64,000 bases of DNA, taken from NCBI GenBank assembly GCA_021464245.1, contig JADCRB010000030.1, positions 399,376 through 463,375 of the forward strand. The letters are read 5' to 3'. The notes below the pieces were generated by a model that was not told the DNA's origin, made no database searches, and saw nothing but the letters and a program-made list of their open reading frames with translations. Positions 47,245 to 59,130 of this stretch are shown here, in pieces; the first letter of the stretch is position 1; each line of letters opens with the position of its first letter. A program made the translations under genes and the position numbers. Source of the stretch: Carallia brachiata. Lineage: Eukaryota > Streptophyta > Magnoliopsida > Malpighiales > Rhizophoraceae.

Positions 47245-49869
47245 CTACTGTATAAGGCATTAATTTGTGTTTGGGCGCGTCGCAACAGCTTGCAACATTT
47301 TTATTGCAATTCTTATTGAAGAATTTGGGTTAGAAATGGGAGTAGCATGCACGTACTTATGTCTTGTTTTTTCATAATTAAGTTATGCATTTGAATTTCT
47401 CGCTCTATGATCTGTTAGTGTGTGGGTTGTATATGTATGTATGTCCACTTCTCATAATGATGGCTTTTTTTTTTTTTTTTTGTTTAAGCTTTGTTCTCCC
47501 TTTGAACGATCATCTAGGATCGTTTGGATTACTTCAGCTTGTCTCAAAATTTAAGATTTCCCTTTTGTTATTTATGTTAAATCTCTTGATTGATATCACA
47601 AAATTAAACTTTTTGTCTTTCTTCCCTTCCAAGCATGCGAGTACATCTTAATAAGATAAAATATGTTAATCACCTTATCAAATTAAGCATGCAGTTGCCC
47701 ATTTTATAGGCCTAAAATAAAATAAAATAAAAAAGAATTTCATTTACATACAAATAGGTTTAGGTTTTTTGTTTGTTTTTTTTGCTTCTTAAGCAATTAG
47801 ATTAGACTATTGAAAAACAAAATAGAGATATTTATTGGAATTTTACAGCCCTAACCTTCACTTACATTCGCTCATTTCCATGCTCCTCTTCACAATTGTG
47901 CAAGGCTAGAGAGAACAACCATAGTAACTTGGTTAGGCTAATGGTATGAAGGAACTTGAAATTGTATGGGCTAAGGGTCGGGCCTCAAATTTGAATTTTT
48001 TTATGTATATTCTGTTTTTGAGTAAGAAGCCGTTGACGGCTAAAGGTGGAGTGTTATGTTGATTAGTCCAAATTTACTAGAAATTGATTCCTTGTCATAA
48101 AAAAAAAAAAGAAAGAAAAAAAAAACTGACCATATTATAGTAACCTAATGGCAAATTAATCATTAACAAACAGCTCACAAGAAACAAGGCGTCAAAATTT
48201 TATGAAGTTTCCATATAAATTGAATGGATAGGGGTAACTCTATATGGATTCCACTAATTTTGCGTGGGGAATTGATGCTCTTTCTGCCCCGACATATACC
48301 ATGAAAAATAGGAAAAAAAAATTTTCATGGATAGCGAAATTAGATGTACTCAGGAACAACAGAATTTTGATATGAAATGTGCAAGCTCACATTCCAGTTC
48401 TATAATAATAATTTGTTTTGTACACAATATATCAAAATGCTGCATTTCCGTAAACTCAAGCACAGAAACAGAACCCCAAGCCTTAAAGTCCTCTTTGCCC
48501 TTACGTATATTTTTAATAAAAAATAATGTTTTTGCCAACTTGTGAACTCTAGCTCATAATGGAATAATACAGCACTTGAAAATTGAAATTCGTCATAATT
48601 TTGACTGTTTGGCTATAGTCACCTAATGGTGGTTTAATTATATTTCGCGTCCATTTCCTTGCAAATTCGCACTAACCTTCTCATCAACTCCTTTATAACA
48701 TGATTACTCTGTTCATTATTTTGGACCGGTGCTTGGGATTTAGAACTCCTTTTATGTGTTGACATATATAAAATTATGTTTCCAACTTGCAGCTTTTTCT
48801 TTTGAAAAAGAATCAAAATTTTATTTTATCATAACAATAAATTCGAACTTTAAAGAAGTAAGTGTCATCCGTTAGACTTAAAGGTTCACTACCCTGCAGT
48901 GGGCACGACTCTCCGTAGCAATCTTAAAGCCTCAGGCCAAGAGCAACCCTTCAGCTCTTGGAAGGGAGGGGAGGTACGAAAAACCATTTGGTGTTAAGGT
49001 CTTATTATATGGGTAGACGTAAGTTTTTAAATTACGTTTATATGCGTCTAGTTTATGTAATTAAGAGTTATTTTTGTGTAACTATAATTAAAAAATGTAA
49101 AATGAAAAAAATAATAATACTTTTTGTATTATTTTTTATCATTACAGTTGCACAAAAAATACTTATAATTACACAAATTATACGAGTATGGACATAATTC
49201 AAAAACTTGTGTCTGCCTACCAAGTTTTTCCCTTTGTGTTAACCATTCAATTAATGATAGAACACCTAAAAGGCCAGCGAGGATCTCCCATCCACTTAAG
49301 TGACATTATGATAGCATCAATCAACGCAGATCTTGTATCAGGTCCACGTCTGAGTGGTGAGGTCTGATAATGAGACTCTAAAATATAAAAGAAAATAATT
49401 TAAAGGGTTGAACACGAATGCACACATATAGTATTGTTATATGGGCAAACAGAATATGGACAACTAGCCAGAGCTTGGATGGTTGTAACCTTGTAAGCTT
49501 TTTATTCATGATCAGAGATATTACTTAAAGTTTAAATCCTCAACTAAAACCGTTCAAAGTCTCTATTTCCCATTCTTTTATGTGCTTCAACAAACTTGGT
49601 GGAATCTTCCCACTAGTCGGGACCCTCACATGCTCTTGTCTAACTTGTCTTAATAAAACCTTAAATACTAAAATTCGACAGAAAAATAAATATATATGTA
49701 GCGGAACTTCCAAGTCACGATCATGTATAAGTACCACAATATTAGAAAGCGGTTTTAGGCTGACTTCTAAAAACATCAAATATAACAATATAGGGACACA
49801 GAAGAACTTACCATGCAAGCCATCCATTACTCTCTTCTGGCTTGTGGATCCCTCTTCACAATTATGAAA
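47245..49869. other. Spacer between CEP loci 2 and 3
   Basis: No gene is supported. The upstream side of CEP locus 3 has an AAATATATATG stretch near 49687-49697 that could act as a TATA region. Remaining frames are short and low in complexity. Confidence 0.35.
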
Positions 49870-50132
49870 ATGGCCAAAAGGGTTATTGGCAGTACTACTG
49901 CTATTTTTCTTCTTGTTTTGGTACTGTGCCTAGTAACGGTTTGTATAGAGGGAAGGCACCTAAATTCCAAGAAATGCTCCACAGACAATGGAAACAACTT
50001 GACAGTAACAGAGGATGGAATTGCTTTGCGTGGTCAAGATCAAGAGCAGGCCAGCAAGGTAGATTATGCGGCTGATTTCCGACACACAGAACAGGTCACA
50101 GTCCAGGTTTCGGTCACTACATCAACAATTGA
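49870..50132 (+). pseudogene. CEP locus 3: precursor frameshifted inside the hormone domain
   Basis: The ATG at 49870 (MAKRVIGST) opens a strong signal peptide (IFLLVLVLCLVTVC) followed by IEGRHLN, then an acidic spacer and VDYAADFRHTE. At about 50092 a C is missing from an expected CCAGG. In the next frame the sequence continues PGHSPGFGHYINN and stops at 50130-50132, exactly as a CEP C terminus should. With the base the precursor would be about 87 residues with one CEP domain at its end. Without it the reading frame runs on to 50316 and the hormone is not made. The domain also has His for the usual first Pro after DFR. Earlier ATGs at 49813 and 49864 exist, but 49870 matches the MAK start shared by the cluster. 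Confidence 0.8.
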
Positions 50133-50477
50133 ACTTGCTGCAGTTTCTATTTATCCATTCAAGTCGGGAAGGAAGAAAAGGGCAAAGGCAAGGTCGTCCG
50201 TGGTTGGTCTTATTTGTACACATATATTTTTCGTGACGCCTAATCTAATTTTTTTCAATTGCCTTATTGACAAAGTATTGATTCTTACCCTTTTCCTTTT
50301 TCGTTCATCATCATGACCTGAGTTCAATCGTAGAGGCTTAGCCACTTTTTTCGCTTTCTTGTCCCTCTAATTTGCTAAAATTTTGTCCCCAAGTTTTTTC
50401 TCCAAGAATTTGATATATCATCCGGCCATAAAAAAGAAAAAAATAGAAAGAAAGAAAACAGAGCGAGATATAATCCG

Positions 50478-50725
50478 TGTTAGAAAGCTGAAAGATGAAG
50501 ATCATATTGCTGGAAAAGAATACAAGTATATTCATTGACTCATATTCATAATCTGTACAACGCTATATATGGACAAAACAGTAGCTAGCCAAGCAAACGG
50601 CAACCCATCAAGATGAACCCTAGCATCGGTGTAATAGGAGAAAAATACAACCAAACAATTTTATCTACGGAGAGGATAGAGGAAGAATAACAAAATAGCT
50701 AATCGAGGTGGTTGATCTACTAACA
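50478..50725 (-). repeat. 3' LTR of the copia element
   Basis: The 248-bp LTR begins TGTTAG and ends CTAACA, perfect 6-bp inverted ends. It lies directly after a purine-rich AGGGGAG tract (minus strand). It contains a TATATATAG stretch that may be its promoter. Only this LTR was found. Confidence 0.75.
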
Positions 50726-53700
50726 CTCCCCTACAAGTTGATGTCGAGTGCACGTAGAGATGAAGCTTGGACCCATGTGCAAGAAACTGAGCAATTGGCA
50801 ACTTTTTGGTGAAAATATCGGCAAGCTAATCATTGGTACAGACTTACCTCACTTGGACTCGTTACGCAGCTAACTGTTCTCGAACAAAGTGATAGTCAAG
50901 TTCAACATACTTGTTGCGGGCATGAAGGAAATCGGCACTCATGTATTTGGCACTAATACTATCGGACCATAAGGTTGTTGGGCAGGAATTAGATATACTC
51001 AGTTCTTGTAATAAAGATCGGATCCACATGATTTCAACAGTTGTGTTGGCTATAGCCTTGTATTCACGAGATATAGTTGTTTCTTTGCCTGCCAGATTAA
51101 ATTGGACCTAAGATAGACTACATAGCCGCTGGTGAATCGTCAGTCATCTGGGTAGCCACCCTAGTCACTATCTGCAATGTAGTGCAATCGGAACTCAAAG
51201 GATTGGTTGATGAATAGTTCGAGTTAGGGGGTTCCATTTAGATAGCATAAAATCCGCTTCACAGCCTTCCAGTGGTTATCAATGGAAAAGTGCATGAACT
51301 GATACAGACAATTGACTGCAAAACTTATATCTGGCCTTGTAAGAGTGAGATATTGGAGGGCCCCAGTAGTGGTCTGATACTCATTGCCATCCTGCAATGC
51401 CAAACCTGATTTCCGTGAGATAGGAGTGGTGGCCATCGTTGTAGAGCAGGCTTTGGAACTTATCATGTGTGTTCATTGCTGCAAGTCACGGACATATTTT
51501 TCTTGGTAAAGTAGTATGCCATCTGGTTTCCGCACAACCTCAATGCCGAGAAAGAAATTAAGGTCACCTAAGGTTTTTAACAGGAAACTCAGCTTCCATT
51601 TTCGAGATAAAAGAAGCTACAAGTAAAGGATTAAAGCTTGTAATAACTATATCATCAACATATATCAGTGTAAAAATTTGATGATCATCGTTGTTATAAA
51701 TAAAATAAATAAATAAATATGAATAAGCTTGGGACCCCAAAAATTTATGGCTCTGTAAGAAGTTGGCAAGGCGTGTGAACCATGCTTTCGGTGCCTGCTT
51801 TAGGCCATAGAGTGACCTTCGGAGTTAGCAGACATAATGCGGATATTGAGTATCAATAAATCCTCGTGGTTGTGATATGTACACAATTCTTCAGAAAGAT
51901 TGTCATGCAAGAAGGCATCAGCGACGTCTTGTTGGCGCAGATCCTAGTTTTTTTGTACTGCCAAAGTGAGTACAGTATGAATGGTGGTTGGCTTTGCTAC
52001 TATACTGAAGGTTTCATAATAGTCAATCTCTTCGTACTGACTAAAGCCTTTAGCTACTAACTGGGCTTTATATCTGTCAATGGTACCTGCTGCATTCCGT
52101 TTGATTCAATATAACTATTTATTGTCAACAATATTAATATCTGGTGGAAGTGGTATCAAGTCTCACGTATGATTAACTATCAAGGCATTAAACTCTTCAC
52201 TCATGGCATTACGCTATTCAGGATAGTCTTTGGTTTGGTGAAACGTGGTTGGCTCTATAGTTCGATAGTCTATGGGTAAGATAGTGTTTTTGGTTTTATA
52301 GATTAGATGAGATTTTGGTTGGGTAGTCATTAACCAAAGGGTCATTGGGTCTGTTCGTTGGGGCTTATTTGGTGGAGGGGTGGTTAAGCTTCACTTTGAA
52401 AATTGGGATAATTGGTTAAGTCTACAACAAGCTTTAGGCGTGGACTATTAGAGAACGATGGAGAAAAGATGTGAGAGGGAGAGGATTGTGGGATAGATAT
52501 AAGAGGTAAAGTATGTTGCTTGGGGAAAGGAGATGGGGATAAGGGTGAGGTGGGGGAGAAAGATAGATGATAGGATTAAGAGCAATATGCGTTTGGAGAT
52601 TGGGTAAGGGTGTAATGGAAGGGAGATTACTATGCTGGGGCGTTCAGCTGGGACGATTAGCAGATGATAGAAGAGATGGGGAAAAAGTAGATTGGATTTG
52701 GCAATCGATTTCCTGTTGAGGAAGGATTGGGATAACAGTTGTTGTACTATGAAGAGGAGTATGTGGAGAATGGTTTGGCTTGTTGGTGTTCTGGATAGAT
52801 GTGCAGTGGAATCAGGTGGTTGAGAAGTTGTAGGATTATTTGATGTATAAGGATTTTTTAGAATAATATTCAGTAATTGAGTGGAAGTAAAATGCGTAAT
52901 TAGTAAGGATGTGGGACCAAATGTTGTAAGCAGTAAGCGTAGCCAAGGATCCAACCCATAGTGGTAGCGGTGGGGCAGGCCTAAGCATTCTGAGAATCCT
53001 TGAATGGAAAGGTTTTTTCGTAAAAGCGGAGGTGTCGAGTCACAAATATTTTTTCGAACTGGGGTTTAAGACACCGAAAGCCATGATGGTTGGAGGAGGG
53101 TCCTAAATTAACAAATACTTTTGTCCTACAAGAAAACTTATGTTTGTTGTATAGATGAAGTAAGGGAAAGACACAACAACCCAAGACATGAAACTGATTG
53201 TAATTAGAATTTTCGGAAAATAACTTAAAATTTGAGTTTTGAATTTTTAAAACAGGCATAAGCAAGGTATTTATGTTTCCAACAACTGTTTCAAATGCCT
53301 AAACCTAATATCTAAGAGCGATGTTACTATAATTTAAGAAAATGAGTCCAGTGTCAACATTATGACGTATTTTTTTTTCTAATATACCATTTTACTCATA
53401 AGTGTGGAGGCACACTAAGTGATGGTTAATGTCGTGCTGTTGAAAATAAGCATTTAGTTAACGATATTTATCACCTCAAATGGAGTGAAAAGAAGTTTTA
53501 GTTTTTTTTCCAAATTGTTGCTCAACAAAGCTATTGAAATCAATGAATAGTTGAAATGAATCACGATGATTTTTTAACAGAAAGAACTAGGTAAATCGAC
53601 AAAAATCATCAACAAAAATAACAAAATAATAGAATACATGAGTAGACGCAATTAGGAGGGGCTCCAGCTATCAGAGCTCGACACTAGGTAAATCGACCAT

Positions 53701-55135
53701 GTCAAACAGAAACTGACTTCAGTGCTCGACACTAGCTGACGACAAATGGGCAAGTTTACCATATTCACATGATGAACATAGTGATGGTCGACAATTACTA
53801 GACCCAAATAACCTGAAACCTTTGGCGATGTAGGAGATGGTGGGATATGCAGTACGTCCTAGCCAATTGTGCCAGTCTGCTAGTGATAATGGCTCCACAT
53901 GATAGGCCTTGAGGTCAGGAACTGGCTTTGGCAGCTTGTACAGCCCATTGTCACTCAATGCTCGGAGTAGGACTTCGTTGGCTCGAGCATCCTTAATAAG
54001 AAAGAAGAAGGGATGAAATTCAAAGAAGTAATCATTATCAGCAATAAATTTTTGAAGAGAAAGTAAAGGAGATTTAATAGAAAGGACATGCAAAATATTG
54101 TTAAGAATAAGAGGGCGAGAGTTAGAGAAAATAGCCTTATAGCCAATATGAGAGACTAGCACGCCTTAACCATTTGCAACTTGTAAAGTTTCATCATTGG
54201 AATAATCAAAATTCAAGTGTGAGCCGGCTAGATCAGGGATGACATGATAATTAGTACTGGTGTTAGTAATCCAAAGAATATATTGACCTGAAGATGGGGA
54301 ACAGCTTGATGTGGCGACACTAGCAGGTACATGGTGAACAAAGTTAGCTTGATAGTTGGTGGCTTGACAATTGAACCTCTTCCAACATCTGTTTGCTATA
54401 TGGTTTTTGAGGCCACAAATTTGACCTGGACCTGAGGGCGCTGCTGACCCATTGCTATCCCCATAGGTGGACAAGAGCAAGCAGGGCCTGTCGTTGTACT
54501 AAGTTGTGGTCGAGGAGGTGTGGGAAAGAGTGGTGTCGTGGAAAAGGTTTGGAGAGCAAGGTTGGCAAGTGAGGCTTCTTGTGTACTTCGGCATAAGATT
54601 TTATGAGCCACTAGTTGGTCATAAAGTTCATTAAATGGGACAGGCTCAAGTCTTAGGTTCAATACTGTTATAATGGGGTGAAATTCACTATCAATATCTC
54701 TGTAAATTATGGCATTGAATTCAACTAAGGAGAGAGGACAACTTGTTGCACTAAGTTCATCGGCAAGAGCCTTGACATGCTTAAGATACTGCGAGACAAA
54801 GAGATCATTGCATTTAAATTCTTAAAGGTCAATATGCAATATTAATTGACGATTTTGAAAGATTGAACCTAAGGCATGATTCAATGCATCCCATATTTGT
54901 TTGGAGGGAGAGAGGCCGACAATATAGGAGAAGACATTTTCAGATAATGAAAAAATAAGTCAGGACATGGGCATCTAATCTTTTTGAAACCATGTGACAT
55001 GTTCAGGATTTGAAATGATAGTTGCTGAGGAAGAGGAGAAGGAAGAAACATCCGATGGAATTTCTTTTGGGGTGGGAAATTGGTTCCATCAATAAAGCTA
55101 GTCAAGTTTTGATAATTAAGAAGTGGAAGAAATTA
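50478..55135 (-). mobile_element. Decayed Ty1/copia retrotransposon lacking its 5' LTR
   Basis: On the minus strand the domain order is gag (about 55.1-54.4 kb), a zinc-knuckle relic (ICGLKNHIANRC near 54.41 kb), a protease region, a GAG-pre-integrase region (WHNWLGRTAYP, about 53.85 kb), a decayed integrase region, reverse transcriptase (YLTLTRPDISFAVN, 51.3-51.4 kb) and the RNase H end (HARNKYVELDYHFVRE, about 50.9 kb). This order is Ty1/copia. Frames are broken throughout, and the protease lacks the Asp-Ser-Gly triad. A polypurine tract abuts a 3' LTR at 50478-50725. No 5' LTR or primer-binding site is found; the element stops at about 55135 where the dispersed duplication begins. Confidence 0.85.
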
Positions 55136-55189
55136 TGTTTTCAAAAATTATTGACTCTATGCACTTAGCTGTCAATAATTCTTTCCATC

Positions 55190-55425
55190 ATTGGCTTGCT
55201 GACGTTCTGCGTGGCAAGTTAAATTCTGCTCTCGTGTCTAACTAGTGACTCAAGTTACCTTGATTGTCCTTGGGGATGTCTTTAATTCTTTTTGTTGTTT
55301 TTATATTTTGGTATCTAGTGTCCTGCTACCTCTTTTGTTGGTTTAATTTGTACTAATTTGTACTTGATATTCTTTATAACTTTTTATACTATTAATTAAA
55401 TTTTACTTCACTTATCAAAAAAAAA
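55190..55425 (+). mobile_element. LINE 3' end
   Basis: The sequence ends TTTATACTATTAATTAAAT, then TTTACTTCACTTATC and a poly-A run at about 55418-55427. This is the usual 3' end of plant LINE transcripts. Copy 1 of the duplication has different sequence here. No coding domain remains. Confidence 0.5.
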
Positions 55426-56718
55426 AGTGTTAGTTCAAATTTTAAAAAGAATCAGTGTAATTTATAGAAAGAAGAAATTATTTTATTATATAATTTATAA
55501 TTTAATAAAAATTTTAATAAAAAAAATGATGATGAAAAGGACTCATAAAAATAAGATGATTTCATTTTTTTGGTGTTACCCCTCGGGTTTCAGTGAAGTT
55601 AGATTCGTCTGAGTTAGGAACAGTTTAGTCATAGGTTAGACTCACAAGCTATTCTTATAGGCTCAGTATAGACTGATTTGGTCTATTTGGGCATGATTAA
55701 ATCGTACAATTTTTTTAATGAGTTTGAAAGAAATTATCTTTATTTATTAATATTTTTAATAAAAAATATCGATTTGTTTAGACATCCGATTGGAAATTGA
55801 ACAAGTTTTGAATTGAATGATGTCATACATTGCTGTCGGTGGCATCAGCTGAGCTAATAATTAAGAATTTCAGAATTTTAGTATTACGGTGACACGAGAA
55901 ATGAACCTTTGAACGCGAGTTCATATTATATATTTATGAGTTTGTATTTGGAGTTATATTTTTTTTTTATATTTTTGTATAATTAATTTTTTCTTATACA
56001 GTAAACAACCGATCCGAGAGGCCACGTGTCTACGAATATGCGTTGCCTTCTTTCTTCCCGATGCGAGGAATGCTACTGGTGTTGTGCTGCCTTTGCATTC
56101 TCGCGTCAGGTAAGTTCTCCCTTAATTTAATTGTGTTAATTAAAGCAAGGGTACCATTGTACTTTGTAGTAATGAGGGTTTCCGGGTCTATCTGCTTCCC
56201 TGTGGCTTGTGATCAATTTTTTAAGACTAAAAAAAATGCATGAAAGTCTTACAAAATGGCCCCAACGTGCACCTCACATGGCCAGAAGAAAAATGATCCA
56301 GTTTGATTCCGGAATGGCGAGGAACGGGTTGACCCTTTAAGGAGAACGGTAGACGGATGTAGATCATGATTTCCAAGACAAGAAAAAGCTATAGAGTGTA
56401 AGGCTTGGACCAGCGTTGACATTTCGATTCCTAAGTTAGTAATGTTCAAATGAGATAAAGAATGAGATTAAAAAAGAATGAGGTTATTATCTTTGGAATA
56501 GTGCCCTTTAAGTATTTACAGGAAATTTCATATATTTTCATCGATTGGGAGATAGTATACACTCAACTAATCGTTCTCTATTTAACATGTCATTAAGAGG
56601 GGATTTCGGAAGATCCTCTACTTTTGTAGGAAAGATCTGGGGTTGTCCCAGGAAGTCCATTAGACTTCTGTTCTTGGCCTGAACTTAAAAATGTCAGGCT
56701 AATATTATTCTTATCATA

Positions 56719-56736
56719 TATATATATATATATATG
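56719..56736. repeat. (AT)n microsatellite
   Basis: About nine AT units stand where copy 1 (about 28975-28988) has a poly-A run after the same TTATCA word, so this site has mutated in different ways in the two copies. Confidence 0.85.
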
Positions 56737-57035
56737 AAGCACAAAACAATTGTTGTTAGAAATATGGCTCATAAATTTCCTCGGGGAATCAGAGGATTTT
56801 AACTTTAAATATTTTGGTCTTTATGAAATTGAAATAGTTTTAGAGAATTAAGTGTAATTATATTATAAAAGTATCACAAATTGTCAAAGAAAATCTAAAA
56901 TAAAATTTCAAGTTGCTTCTGCAAAAATTAATTTTCTTAATTTAAAATTTTGAGGATGGTAAAAATTAAAATTGAGAATGAATAGATTAAAATTAAGAAT
57001 ATATTGTTTAATATTAGAAAAATTGACTCAAACGG

Positions 57036-57290
57036 TTTTTTTTTTTTGGTTAATTAAATGAGAAAATAAGGATAGTGCCTCACAGTCCTGTCATAGAATA
57101 TTACGTCTGTACTTAAGAAAAGTACGAATAATCTAGATGGTTACGATATAATTAGCACCAGACTAAGCGTAGGTTTAGCCCCACGCAAGGGTCTTAACTA
57201 AAGCGACATTGCACTTAACAGTTCTCAAATTCAGAATCTTCCACTTAAAACTCGTGTGCCTTAACCAACTCGATCACATCCAAAAATAGT
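57036..57290 (-). mobile_element. SINE-like insertion nested in the tail of another SINE
   Basis: On the minus strand it starts near GTGATCGAGTTGGTTAAGGC (A-box-like), carries a weaker B-box-like AATTTGAGAAC, and ends in poly-A (poly-T at 57036-57047). Copy 1 has a plain poly-T run at this point. The insertion therefore lies in the poly-A tail of the SINE at 57340-57585. Target duplication is not definable in the homopolymer. Confidence 0.5.
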
Positions 57291-57339
57291 TTTTTTTTAG
57301 GTCTAACTAGCGCAGCCAACCATCGCTGCCACCGCTAGG

Positions 57340-57585
57340 GGTGGTTTTTTGTAATGTGTAACGCCATCCGATATAATCCACTGAACTTGCTTTAACGATC
57401 CGATGGACCACGAAGGCCCAATATTTCCATCTGCGTGGGCTTTTTGGGGCATTAGCCCACCTGTACCGGCTCATTTTCGGAATATCCCCTTCACATGCAA
57501 TCCCGAACCCAGATAACGTTGCAGGCAATCGCATAACAAGTGAGCTTGCCTTAACCGTGTCATTTGGCTTTAGATTTTCCAAAAA
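57340..57585 (-). mobile_element. tRNA-derived SINE, copy 2
   Basis: This is homologous to 29278-29510. It has the A-box-like CGGTTAAGGCA (complement of 57547-57557) and a B-box-like GGGTTCGGGA (complement of 57501-57510). The open frame across it (57582-57307, minus) is explained by the SINE. Confidence 0.6.
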
Positions 57586-59130
57586 ATTATTACCTAGTCT
57601 ACCATCTTTATGTTAACCCAACCAAAAAAAAAAAGTTAATATTGAATTTTAGTAAATAATTATAGAACATAATTAATATATAACGTGATAGACGAAATCT
57701 ACTTAATAATTTCTCTAAATTTATAGTATATAATTTTTTCTACAATTAAAATTTACTTTTTCCAAACACACTTAACATGACCTAATCGTGGCAGCTCTAA
57801 CAGTGATGTAATAAAAAACCTTCATATGTGATATGGTATACCAAACACACACAATTTTAACTTTGTTTTTACCATTAAAAAAACATGCTAACTTAGGCGA
57901 GAGGTAGACATAAAGTAGCTTCATCGTAACCTCGCCCAATAACAATGTAGTAGAGTTTTCTTTTTGTCTCGGTTTCATGATTTATAAGTATTAGTTGAGT
58001 TTGGTGATTAAATTTTAATTAATATGAATTATCCATTTTCGTGTAGTCAACGGCATTTACCGTTTCTCCCCTCTTGTATACGTTCTGAATTTTTCTTTGT
58101 ATGATGATAGAACCGTTGTCCATGTGACGTGGGGGGCATAAACCAGCGGAAGGCATCGTCAACGACAATCCGCAAATCGCAATGATGATTCCCTTCACCG
58201 TAGATGTATGCAAAGTTGTTAACGGTTATCTAAGACCAAAGATTAATTGAACGGGATCAATTAATCTCCCGTTCAATTAATCTATTTTAAAGATCAATTG
58301 AACAGGATCTATTTTAATTAAAATAATTAAAAGTGTATATTTTTAATTAAGAGGTTTAAAATTAGAACTGCAATCATTACTTTTAGTTACCTTTTCCCTA
58401 ATGATAAGAGACTAAAGTAAAAAAAAAATGAATTGAATTGAAATATTTTGTTCGATTATTTTGAAAATTAAAATTCAACTGAAATTTTTAATTAATTGAA
58501 TATTAGTTGGCTAAAAATTATGTTGGCCTCTTTTATCCTATTATTGGAACACAACAAGCAGGTTTAGCTCCCAAAATAAAAGACAGTTTTCAATTTTAAT
58601 GAAATGATTGTTAACTGGTAGTCAACTAACGATTAAAGTTAATAAAAATAAGAACAATTAGGGAAAGGAAAAGCTGGATGGAGAGAATGAAAGCAAAGTT
58701 TGGCCAGCACTCATCAAAAGTCCTCTTTCTGCGAAAGAAAGAATACTCAATTGTCAATGATGGTAAGGGACATGCCATGCCTCAAATTGCCTGACAACAG
58801 GAATTCCAATCTCATCATCTGCTTTTTTTTTTTTTTCACAAAAAAAAACTTGTATCATAAACATATTAATTATCGTATTTATAAATCAAAGTCAGAAATA
58901 ATACGTTGACGTATTCATTCAAACTTTTCTATAAAGAGAATCTACAATCCAAATATTAACGAAATCATATGAAACTTAAATGCAAGCAATCACAATAATT
59001 ACCAAAGCTGAAACCTAAAGAAACACATTAATCTTTCCTAAGCCAAAGCGGCCATCAGCTATCTTTTCTATTTTTCTTTTCTTTGAAATTACAAAACAAT
59101 AATATGGCTTATTCTCTATGTTTTTTGTTT

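Larger units (their letters stand above)
55140..59130. repeat. Dispersed segmental duplication, copy 2
   Basis: This is the counterpart of 26565-33518 in the same orientation. It lacks the five AT-rich insertions of copy 1 and carries two insertions of its own: a LINE 3' end (about 55190-55425) and a SINE (57036-57290). No gene is seen. Confidence 0.85.

Noticed and set aside
52448..52954. 168-residue minus-strand open frame
   Set aside because: It lies between the integrase and reverse-transcriptase parts of the decayed copia element and is low-complexity linker, not a separate gene.
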